From Shewanella abyssi (GTDB lineage: Bacteria; Pseudomonadota; Gammaproteobacteria; Enterobacterales; Shewanellaceae), in contig NZ_JAKIKR010000042.1 in the NCBI RefSeq assembly GCF_023284025.1, positions 1-47,143 on the forward strand: a stretch of 47,143 nt of DNA, written 5' to 3'. Positions 40,961 through 47,143 of this stretch are shown here, one piece after another; within the stretch, counting starts at the first letter, position 1; every line of letters starts with the position of its first letter. A program made the translations under genes and the position numbers. A model generated the notes under the pieces. It did no database searches. It was not told the DNA's origin and worked only from the letters and a program-made list of their open reading frames with translations.

Positions 40961-41770
40961 TTACTTAACGCGGATGTAACCTTCGCTCGCTACAATGCCT
41001 TGGCCATCTTCAGAAAGAATATAGTCAATGAAGTCTTGGGCATTACGCGGTGCGTCCTTGTCCATCAACACAATAAATGGACGTGCAATTTGATAGTCAC
41101 CAGTAGCAATGTTGTCATCTGTAGCTGCAATACCGTCAACATCAATTGCACGTAGACTGCTATCGACACTGCCTAACGAAATATAACCGATGGCATATGG
41201 ATTGTTAGCCACAATGGTCTTGATCATGCCATTGCCATTACCCACTTGGGCTCTAGGGGTGATTGCGGTAACAATGTGACCATTGACGGTACGCTGTAGC
41301 TTCATTATTTCTTCGAAAGCGCCGCGAGTTCCTGAGCCATTTTCACGGGTAACAACTACGATAGGACGTGACTCTCCGCCAACCTCACTCCAGTTGTTAA
41401 TTTCACCACGGTAGATTTTAGATATTTGAGTTTGAGTTAAGCTTGTTACTGAGTTGGCATTGTTAACCGCGGCTGCGATGCCATCTCTTGCGATAACAAT
41501 CTCTTTAGTGTCGCTGTTAAGCTCGCTCTGCTTAACGTTGCGCGATGACATGCCTATCATGCTGGTACCATCTTTAGCGGCGCGAATACCGGCAGAAGAA
41601 CCCGTGCTTTGCACTTCAACATTCTTGTTAGCGGTGTTTTGGTAATTCTCGGCAAGTACTTCCATCACGTGTGCGACGGAAGTTGAACCTGATACGGTAA
41701 CGGTGCCCGCTTGAACCAGTGGCGATACCATCAAACCAACTGCGGTTAATAAGCCAATAACTTTTTTCAT
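40961..41770 (-). CDS. pstS: Phosphate-binding protein PstS (short form)
   Basis: This is the periplasmic phosphate-binding protein. The 269 residues start with a signal peptide (MKKVIGLLTAVGLMVSPLVQA). The mature part begins GTVTVSGSTSV, with the phosphate-contact STGSSAGIRA and RENGSGTRGAFEE. It is shorter than E. coli PstS (about 346) and belongs to the compact PstS group. AGGA precedes the ATG. A Pho box lies 86-103 bases upstream. Confidence 0.95.
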   Translation of the reverse strand: MKKVIGLLTAVGLMVSPLVQAGTVTVSGSTSVAHVMEVLAENYQNTANKNVEVQSTGSSAGIRAAKDGTSMIGMSSRNVKQSELNSDTKEIVIARDGIAAAVNNANSVTSLTQTQISKIYRGEINNWSEVGGESRPIVVVTRENGSGTRGAFEEIMKLQRTVNGHIVTAITPRAQVGNGNGMIKTIVANNPYAIGYISLGSVDSSLRAIDVDGIAATDDNIATGDYQIARPFIVLMDKDAPRNAQDFIDYILSEDGQGIVASEGYIRVK

Positions 41771-41844
41771 TACTTTTCCTACTCTGTTGTAAGTTGTCTA
41801 AATACGAAACCAAATTAGTGCCTCGCTGAAGGCGATTGCATTAA

Positions 41845-41873
41845 GACAGAGATATATGACAGTTAGGTGACAG
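41845..41873 (-). promoter_or_regulatory. Pho box of the pst operon
   Basis: On the minus strand CTGTCACCTAACTGTCAT (41873-41856) matches the PhoB consensus of two 7-base repeats spaced by four bases. A third repeat-like CTCTGTC follows at the same 11-base spacing. This places pstSCAB under PhoB control during phosphate limitation. Confidence 0.88.
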
Positions 41874-42235
41874 TGTTTTGTAGCTGCTAAAGCGCAGATT
41901 AAAATGCCCATGGGCTTTACGTGAGTAAAATGTAGGGGTTTTATTCGATGAACAATCTTTAAGGCGACTTTTCTTAAATGCTTTTTCTGAATCGCCTTCT
42001 AGGAACAGTAATGTGTTGCTGCAGGTTTGAGTGGCTTAACTTAGTGGAGAGCGCTGTGGGGTTAATTTAGCCTTAAGGTTGGTTTAATGGTCAGCCTAGT
42101 GATTTGTAGTATATTTAACGTTGAAGAATGCTTAATAAATTTATTGTTAAACTTTTATGACAGTGTTCAGTTTAACGCTGACTGTATGCGCTAACGTTCA
42201 TCTCCCTATTCGCTCAATTTACTTAAGGAAGTTTT
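41874..42235. other. Gap between pstS and the antiporter gene
   Basis: No gene is seen. A half Pho-like TATGACAG at 42156-42163 and the AT-rich antiporter leader are the only visible signals. An AAGGAAG ribosome site precedes the gene at 42236. Confidence 0.45.
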
Positions 42236-43432
42236 ATGACGACTGAAATGATCATGATTGGTATGTCTATTTTGATCTTAGTCGGAATATTACTGCATCA
42301 CCCTTCAAGAACCCTGGGGATCCCATCACTGCTTATCTTTATGGGCGTAGGCCTAGTGCTTGGTAATGGTGAATTTAACTTTGTTTATGATGATTTGAGT
42401 CAAACAGCTTGGATTGGTGGCTTAGCACTGAACATGATTGTATTTGTTGGTGGCATAAACACATCAACGGATAAGATAAAAGTGGCCTATAAAGAAGGCG
42501 GTGTATTGGCTTCTTTTGGGGTATTGTTTACCACCATGTTTTTCTCGGTCATTTTATATTGGCTGCTTGATTTCGATGTTATCACCTGTCTGCTATTCGC
42601 GGCGATCGTGTCATCTACCGATGCCGCCGCTGTATTCTCTATCTTAGAATCTAAAAAATTAAAGCTGAAAGAGCAAACTGACACCATATTGGAGTTTGAA
42701 TCTGCAACCAATGACCCTGTGGCTATGCTATTGGTGATTTTTTTAACTGATATGGCACTGTCTGCCAGTAAAACGGTAGTTGCTTCGGAGATAGCACTTG
42801 AGCTAGTGACGCAGATATCTGTGGCGATAATCGTGGGTGGGCTGGTGGCTAAAGTGGCTGTTTCACTACTTAATCGAATTCATCTGTCTGAGTTTGGCCT
42901 GATCCCGGTTTTTGTTCTCGCAAGCTTTGTGGTGGCAACTTATGGTGCTGATATGCTTGGGGGGAATATTCTGTTAGCGTCTTATATAGCAGGTGTGGTG
43001 ATAGGTAATGGTATTAAGCGTGGGCAAGCGGTTAATCAACACTTCCTCAATAGCTTGTCTTGGCTAGCTCAAGCGTTGATGTTTATAGTATTGGGTTTGC
43101 AGATTTTCCCGCAGTCATTAGCGGCGGTATTTACCAGTTCCTTATTGCCTGCCATTTTACTCATATTGGTTGCAAGGCCACTGGCAGTACAGCTTTGCTA
43201 TCTGCCATTTGTAAAAGCGAGCTGGAAGAAGCGATTGTTTATTTCTGCAATTGGCTTAAAGGGGGCAACTCCTATTGTGTTTGCATTAATTCCAGCGGCG
43301 GCTGGTGTGCCTGGAGCACTTGAAATCGTGCATATGGTGTTCTTTATTGTATTGTTCTCTGTGTTTATTCAGGGAGGGGCTATTGCGCCTCTAGCCAACA
43401 AACTCGGTTTGAACAATTCAGATAAGGATTAA
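42236..43432 (+). CDS. NhaP/CPA1-type cation:proton antiporter, short form
   Basis: This is an inner-membrane antiporter that exchanges K+ or Na+ for protons. The 398 residues are almost all membrane segments (about 12). SSTDAAAVFS and the ion-binding ESATNDPVAMLL are the CPA1 key motifs. It resembles the membrane part of NhaP2 (CvrA) but ends at LNNSDKD, lacking the cytoplasmic TrkA-C domains of the roughly 578-residue E. coli protein. The frame closes cleanly, so this is likely a natural short form. Confidence 0.85.
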   Translation: MTTEMIMIGMSILILVGILLHHPSRTLGIPSLLIFMGVGLVLGNGEFNFVYDDLSQTAWIGGLALNMIVFVGGINTSTDKIKVAYKEGGVLASFGVLFTTMFFSVILYWLLDFDVITCLLFAAIVSSTDAAAVFSILESKKLKLKEQTDTILEFESATNDPVAMLLVIFLTDMALSASKTVVASEIALELVTQISVAIIVGGLVAKVAVSLLNRIHLSEFGLIPVFVLASFVVATYGADMLGGNILLASYIAGVVIGNGIKRGQAVNQHFLNSLSWLAQALMFIVLGLQIFPQSLAAVFTSSLLPAILLILVARPLAVQLCYLPFVKASWKKRLFISAIGLKGATPIVFALIPAAAGVPGALEIVHMVFFIVLFSVFIQGGAIAPLANKLGLNNSDKD

Positions 43433-43454
43433 AGGGCGCTGGAATCGCACTCAA

Positions 43455-43652
43455 TTATGCTGCGGCACTTTGTAAAGCATTCCTAGACTCTATCCCTTTC
43501 CAGACTTTTTCATGAAAATAGAAGACTACGGTGTTGATAGCCGGTTCTATTAAGGCTATTGCACCACCAATGATGACGCTGCCGGTTAGTAAATAAGTCA
43601 CAGTGAAGGCAACGCTAAAGTGAAGAATCGCAAAAGTGATAGTCTTGGTCAT
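43455..43652 (-). CDS. DUF2061 small membrane protein
   Basis: The 65 residues contain two hydrophobic segments (FAILHFSVAFTVTYLLTG and SVIIGGAIALIEPAINTVVF) followed by YFHEKVWKGI, the DUF2061 pattern. The function of the family is unknown. GAGGAG precedes the ATG at good spacing. A 19-base near-perfect Fur palindrome lies 26 bases upstream, so iron control is likely. It converges with the antiporter gene. Confidence 0.88.
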   Translation of the reverse strand: MTKTITFAILHFSVAFTVTYLLTGSVIIGGAIALIEPAINTVVFYFHEKVWKGIESRNALQSAAA

Positions 43653-43678
43653 GATGGTGCTCCTCTAAAAGTTAATCA

Positions 43679-43697
43679 AATGATAATGGTTATCATT
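43679..43697. promoter_or_regulatory. Strong Fur box
   Basis: AATGATAATGGTTATCATT is a perfect 8-3-8 palindrome, close to the Fur consensus. It sits just upstream of the DUF2061 gene on the minus strand. No gene starts on the other side, so the DUF2061 gene is the only clear target. Confidence 0.88.
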
Positions 43698-43833
43698 TGC
43701 AATTGAAAGGGGTTTATATAGATAAGTTTGATAGGTTTAATAGATTGGAAGGATAAGTCGGGTATAAACCCATCAACATCTTTAATGTATTGATGAGTTT
43801 ACAACCAATTCTATTAGAGGCGAAAACTGTAAA

Positions 43834-44736
43834 TTAGTAGTGCCACGGGAAAGATGAGAAGTCTTGATCTCGCTTTTCTAAGAATGCGTCACGTCCCTCT
43901 TGAGCTTCAGCCGTACCGTAAGCCAAGCGCGTTGCTTCTCCTGCAAAAAGTTGCTGCCCTACTAAACCATCATCAGGTAGATTAAAGCCGTATTTGAGCA
44001 TACGCATTGCCGTTGGCGATTTAGAGTTTATCTCTTTCGCCCAACTTAATGCTTCTGTCTCAAGTTCTGCATGGGGAATAGCCCGGTTGACCATGCCCAT
44101 TTCGAATGCTTCTTCTGCGCTGTAGTTAAAGCCAAGGAAGAATATTTCTCGAGCACGTTTTTGGCCAACCATCTTGGCTAAATAAGCGCTGCCATAGCCA
44201 GAGTCAAAGCTACCAACATCAGGATCTGTTTGTTTAAATACCGCGTGTTCTTTTGAAGCCAAGGTTAAGTCGCAGACCACGTGCAAGCTATGGCCGCCGC
44301 CAACTGCCCAACCAGGTACAACCGCAATAACCACTTTAGGTATAAAGCGTATTAAGCGCTGCACTTCCAGAATATGTAAGCGACCCATTCGAGCAACATC
44401 AGGTGTGCCTTCATCTGCACCTTCGTATTTGTAACCATCTTTGCCACGAATTCTTTGATCGCCGCCAGCACAGAAAGAGTGTTGCCCTTTAGCGGATGGA
44501 CCATTGCCAGTGATCAATACGCAGCCGACATCAGACCATTGGCGAGCATGATCGAGTGCAGTATAGAGTTCATCTACGGTTTTTGGTCGGAATGAGTTGA
44601 GACAGTCTGGGCGATTTATCGCAACGCGAACGGTTCCCTGATCTTTAGCTCTGTGGTAGGTAATATCTTCGAAATCAAATCCAGGAACGACATCCCATAA
44701 TGTGGGATCAAAAATATCAGACACTTTTTCAGTCAT
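43834..44736 (-). CDS. menB: 1,4-dihydroxy-2-naphthoyl-CoA synthase MenB
   Basis: MenB closes the naphthoquinone ring in menaquinone synthesis, in the crotonase fold. The 300 residues contain the MenB motifs INRPDCLNSFRP, SFCAGGDQRIRG, GWAVGGGHSLHVVCDLTLAS and TDPDVGSFDSGYGSA. The carboxyl end EKRDQDFSSFPWHY is also typical. The fourth motif has SFDSGYG where SFDGGYG is usual. Shewanella uses menaquinone in anaerobic respiration. It is not in a men operon here. Confidence 0.96.
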   Translation of the reverse strand: MTEKVSDIFDPTLWDVVPGFDFEDITYHRAKDQGTVRVAINRPDCLNSFRPKTVDELYTALDHARQWSDVGCVLITGNGPSAKGQHSFCAGGDQRIRGKDGYKYEGADEGTPDVARMGRLHILEVQRLIRFIPKVVIAVVPGWAVGGGHSLHVVCDLTLASKEHAVFKQTDPDVGSFDSGYGSAYLAKMVGQKRAREIFFLGFNYSAEEAFEMGMVNRAIPHAELETEALSWAKEINSKSPTAMRMLKYGFNLPDDGLVGQQLFAGEATRLAYGTAEAQEGRDAFLEKRDQDFSSFPWHY

Positions 44737-44795
44737 GAGCAGCTAGCCTTTTCATTTCGTTATATAACAGTAATGAGTAAAGGCTAGGCGGAATC

Positions 44796-44843
44796 AGATC
44801 TCAGGTCAATTAACATTAATCGCGAATGTGCGAACTGAGATCT
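44796..44843. repeat. 9-bp inverted repeat upstream of menB
   Basis: AGATCTCAG (44796-44804) is exactly inverted as CTGAGATCT (44835-44843), 60-107 bases before the menB start. It may be an operator or the 3' hairpin of the gene at 44877. Confidence 0.55.
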
Positions 44844-44876
44844 ATCGCAATGACCTATTAGCTAGGCTATTGTGAC

Positions 44877-45233
44877 TCAATTCAGTTTGTCACAGATATA
44901 AGTTTGGTTCTCTTTACTAAAGCTAGTGTGTTTATCTGCGCCGTTACCACAATAGCGCTCTTTATAGCCATCGAGTTTTACCTGCGACTGGCTGATGAGT
45001 TTTAATGCTTGTTGCTCTGTAGCCGATAGTCGCTCTGCTATGTCCGCCGTTAACAGATCAACTTTATCATCGATACGCTTCATTTTGGTCCCCGTCATGC
45101 TATCGAGTTTATCTTGAGCTTGTTGATAAATAGCTTGAACTTCAGCAACAGGTTCATCGAGTGTGTCTGTTTCGGTATAGAGGTAATAAAGGGTAGCGCC
45201 TATTAGCGCTATTAAAATCCAGCCTTTCATCAA
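44877..45233 (-). CDS. Small membrane-anchored protein of unknown function
   Basis: I do not recognise this 118-residue protein. An amino-terminal hydrophobic segment MMKGWILIALIGATLYYLY should anchor it, with a helical, probably periplasmic, body (about 25-90). The tail has two cysteines (YCGNG and YICDKLN) that could form a disulfide. The start may be the first or second ATG (45233 or 45230). It is divergent from ccoG. Confidence 0.65.
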   Translation of the reverse strand: MMKGWILIALIGATLYYLYTETDTLDEPVAEVQAIYQQAQDKLDSMTGTKMKRIDDKVDLLTADIAERLSATEQQALKLISQSQVKLDGYKERYCGNGADKHTSFSKENQTYICDKLN

Positions 45234-45318
45234 TTCGTCCTATATAGGTGAATAACTTGTATTATAAGCGTTATAATAAGCTAGTTTTCTAGCAATATTA
45301 AAGCTGTAAGGCTACAAA

Positions 45319-46740
45319 ATGAACGCAGAGCAAAATAAAAAAGATTTTTCAAAAGTAGAAAGAATCAAAATCCATCAACCTGACGCTAATAAAGCGGATA
45401 GGTTTAACCCTCGAAATCGAATCTATGTCCGCGCTGTAGAAGGCTTGTGGAGCACGCTGCGCCGACGTTTGGGTTGGATCGCTATGCTGTTCTTTTTACT
45501 GTTGCCATGGATCCCTTGGGGAGACCGACAAGCAGTATGGTTTAATCTAGCAGAACAAAAGTTTCATGTATTCGGATTAACCATTTGGCCACAAGACTTT
45601 ACCTTACTCGCGGCTCTATTGATGATTGCTGCCTTTGGTTTGTTCTTTATAACCACCTATCTCGGACGAGTTTGGTGCGGCTATACCTGCCCGCAAACAG
45701 TTTGGACCTTTATCTTTATCTGGTTTGAAGAGAAGCTCGAAGGCGCACGCAATAAACGTATAAAGCTCGACCAGATGCCATGGAGCTTTAATAAGCTGTG
45801 GCGGAAAACGGCAAAACATGGCGCCTGGTTGCTGATATCGCTATTAACCGCAATGACCTTCGTGTCCTACTTTGTGCCCACAAGAGAGGTCTACTTGGAG
45901 GTCTTCAGCTTAAGCGCCAGTGGTGGGATCTACTTCTGGGTGATTTTCTTTACCTTTGCCACATACGGTAACGCGGGTTGGATGCGCGAAATCATGTGTA
46001 TCCACATGTGCCCCTATGCACGTTTCCAAGCGACTATGTTTGATAAGAACACTTATATAGTGGGCTACGATACTCAGCGCGGTGAAACTCGTGGGCCAAG
46101 ATCACGCAAAGCAGATCACAAAGCGATGGGCTTAGGTGATTGCATTGATTGTGATCTCTGCGTACAGGTATGCCCTACCGGTATCGATATCCGTAACGGC
46201 TTGCAGTATGAGTGCATTAATTGCGGTGCCTGTATAGATGCGTGCGATACCACTATGCAACGCATGGGGTACGCTAAAGGTTTAATCAGCTATACCACCG
46301 AAAATAAGCTCGAAGGGATACAAGAGAAAGTCTTACGTCCTAAGCTTGTTGGTTACGGCGTCATTCTATCTGTAATGATTTTGGTCTTTATCTACGCGAC
46401 AGCGACAATTGCGCCGATCCGCATTGATGTTATCCGTGATCGTAACCTATTGTTCAGAGAAACAGACCAGGGTTTAATTGAGAATACCTTCACGCTAAAG
46501 ATTCTTAATAAAACTGAAAGTACCCATATCTATAATATGAGTGTGGAAGGCTTAACTAACTATGAATGGATTGGCCCACAACAAGTGTCTTTAAATGGCG
46601 GGGAGGTATTAACACTGCCTATCAGTATCGCAGTTGACCCGGTAGACCTCTCTAGAGCGATGACACATATCAACTTTGCGGTGGAAACCAATGATGGTGC
46701 GATAGAAGCCAAACAAGAATCTCGTTTCTTTGGTAACTAA
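45319..46740 (+). CDS. ccoG: Cytochrome c oxidase accessory protein CcoG
   Basis: CcoG (FixG/RdxA) is an inner-membrane iron-sulfur protein involved in copper handling for assembly of the cbb3 oxidase. The 473 residues include several membrane helices, VWCGYTCPQTVWTF (Cys120, Cys124), and two CxxCxxCxxxC clusters (Cys275-285 and Cys299-309) for two 4Fe-4S centres. The carboxyl FixG domain lies outside the membrane. The ccoNOPQ oxidase genes are not in this window. Confidence 0.96.
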   Translation: MNAEQNKKDFSKVERIKIHQPDANKADRFNPRNRIYVRAVEGLWSTLRRRLGWIAMLFFLLLPWIPWGDRQAVWFNLAEQKFHVFGLTIWPQDFTLLAALLMIAAFGLFFITTYLGRVWCGYTCPQTVWTFIFIWFEEKLEGARNKRIKLDQMPWSFNKLWRKTAKHGAWLLISLLTAMTFVSYFVPTREVYLEVFSLSASGGIYFWVIFFTFATYGNAGWMREIMCIHMCPYARFQATMFDKNTYIVGYDTQRGETRGPRSRKADHKAMGLGDCIDCDLCVQVCPTGIDIRNGLQYECINCGACIDACDTTMQRMGYAKGLISYTTENKLEGIQEKVLRPKLVGYGVILSVMILVFIYATATIAPIRIDVIRDRNLLFRETDQGLIENTFTLKILNKTESTHIYNMSVEGLTNYEWIGPQQVSLNGGEVLTLPISIAVDPVDLSRAMTHINFAVETNDGAIEAKQESRFFGN

Positions 46741-46759
46741 TCTAGCGATTTAAATGGAT

Positions 46760-46783
46760 AAAAGGGGCTTTTAGCCCCTTTTT
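46760..46783 (+). terminator. Terminator after ccoG
   Basis: AAAAGGGGCT (46760-46769) pairs with AGCCCCTTTTT (46773-46783) around a TTT loop. Confidence 0.92.
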
Positions 46784-46846
46784 CATACTTATTGTTTGAT
46801 AAGCATGCACTTGATGTAATTATTACACTTTTTATCAAAAAGCCCC

Positions 46847-46874
46847 TTGTGCTCTTACAGAGTTTCCCTATAAT
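46847..46874 (+). promoter_or_regulatory. rRNA-type promoter P1
   Basis: A -35 box TTGTGC (46847-46852) and a perfect -10 TATAAT (46869-46874) are 16 bases apart, with an AT-rich UP-like tract upstream. The ACGC after the -10 recalls rrn discriminators. Confidence 0.75.
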
Positions 46875-47072
46875 ACGCATCCACTGACACGGCACAGCAG
46901 GCCAATTACTTTTAGCAAACGCTAGGATGCACGGGACTTGCAGCGGTGTTAGAGAGTTTACTTCCTTAGGGAAAGAGACTCAGGTGACAAGCGCTTTAAG
47001 GGCTTCGGGTTTGCTTCTTTTCACGAGAGTGGTTAAGAAATCATCGCTTGAAAAACTTATTAAAATAAGCCC
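46875..47072. other. Leader between the two rRNA-type promoters
   Basis: About 200 bases with no reading frame of note. It is probably the P1 transcript leader of an rRNA operon. Confidence 0.55.
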
Positions 47073-47100
47073 TTGACGCCGACACTGGAGAGTGTAGAAT
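47073..47100 (+). promoter_or_regulatory. rRNA-type promoter P2
   Basis: A -35 box TTGACG (47073-47078) and a -10 TAGAAT (47095-47100) have a 16-base spacer. A GC-rich discriminator (ACGCCTCC) follows, and an AT-rich UP-like tract lies at 47049-47069. Tandem promoters of this form head rRNA operons, so a 16S gene probably begins just past the window end. None of the 16S sequence is visible here. Confidence 0.8.
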
Positions 47101-47143
47101 ACGCCTCCTCAAGCCAACGACCTAGCGTCTTCGGCGAAGTATG

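Noticed and set aside
42156..42185. A second possible Pho box (TATGACAG followed by TTCAG and TGACTG) before the antiporter
   Set aside because: Only one good half-site; the spacing and the second repeat do not fit.
41650..44290. CACGTG cores at about 41667 and 44279 as further parS sites
   Set aside because: The flanking bases do not match the parS palindrome.
1..47143. CRISPR arrays and tRNA genes
   Set aside because: No regularly spaced repeats of CRISPR type and no tRNA cloverleaf were recognised by eye in any gap.

Overview
The window looks like the replication-origin region of a gammaproteobacterial chromosome, most likely Shewanella or a close relative. This rests on gene order (dnaA, rpmH, rnpA, yidD, yidC, mnmE on one side; mioC, oriC, mnmG, rsmG, parA, parB, atpIBEFHAGDC, glmU, glmS on the other) and on the style of the proteins. 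The genus is inferred without a database search. The window may be a whole draft contig: its left edge is an inverted fold-back of dnaN, and its right edge runs into rRNA-operon promoters, both common places for assemblies to break.

Layout. 1-5863 is the dnaA block: the start of dnaN, dnaA on the minus strand, and a divergent rpmH-rnpA-yidD-yidC-mnmE run. 5864-6357 is a gene-free stretch very rich in GATC. 6358-8919 is the helicase gene hrpB, which carries a parS-like site. About 8920-12700 is an accessory segment with a modification-dependent restriction enzyme of the AspBHI type, an unknown divergent gene, a palindromic repeat, a YefM-YoeB toxin-antitoxin pair and a SEC-C protein. A LysE-type exporter and mioC follow. 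oriC lies at 14530-14989 with DnaA boxes, 18 GATC sites and an AT-rich unwinding region on the mnmG side. 14990-26720 holds mnmG, rsmG, parAB and the complete F-type ATP synthase operon. 26721-33903 holds a tandem repeat, glmU, a siderophore-type TonB receptor, a DeoR-family regulator and glmS. 33904-38105 holds a second, larger TonB receptor preceded by a perfect FNR-type site, then two small unknown genes. 38348-41770 is a phosphate-uptake operon (pstSCAB, no phoU next to it) with a clear Pho box. 42236-46740 holds a short NhaP-type antiporter, a DUF2061 membrane protein under a near-perfect Fur box, menB, a small anchored protein and ccoG. The last 300 bases contain two tandem rRNA-type promoters.

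How the parts work together. DnaA, oriC, ParA, ParB and the parS-like site make up the replication and segregation centre. RnpA, YidD, YidC, MnmE, MnmG and RsmG serve RNA maturation, membrane insertion and tRNA/rRNA modification. ATP synthase and GlmU/GlmS supply energy and cell-wall precursors. The right third is about nutrient uptake (iron, phosphate, unknown TonB substrates), ion balance and respiration.

No clearly new multi-gene system was found. The most unusual items are the dnaN fold-back at the edge, the second GATC-rich intergenic region, the lone AspBHI-like enzyme with its unknown divergent partner, the Fur-controlled DUF2061 gene, and the pair of small genes sharing a 16-base 5' segment.
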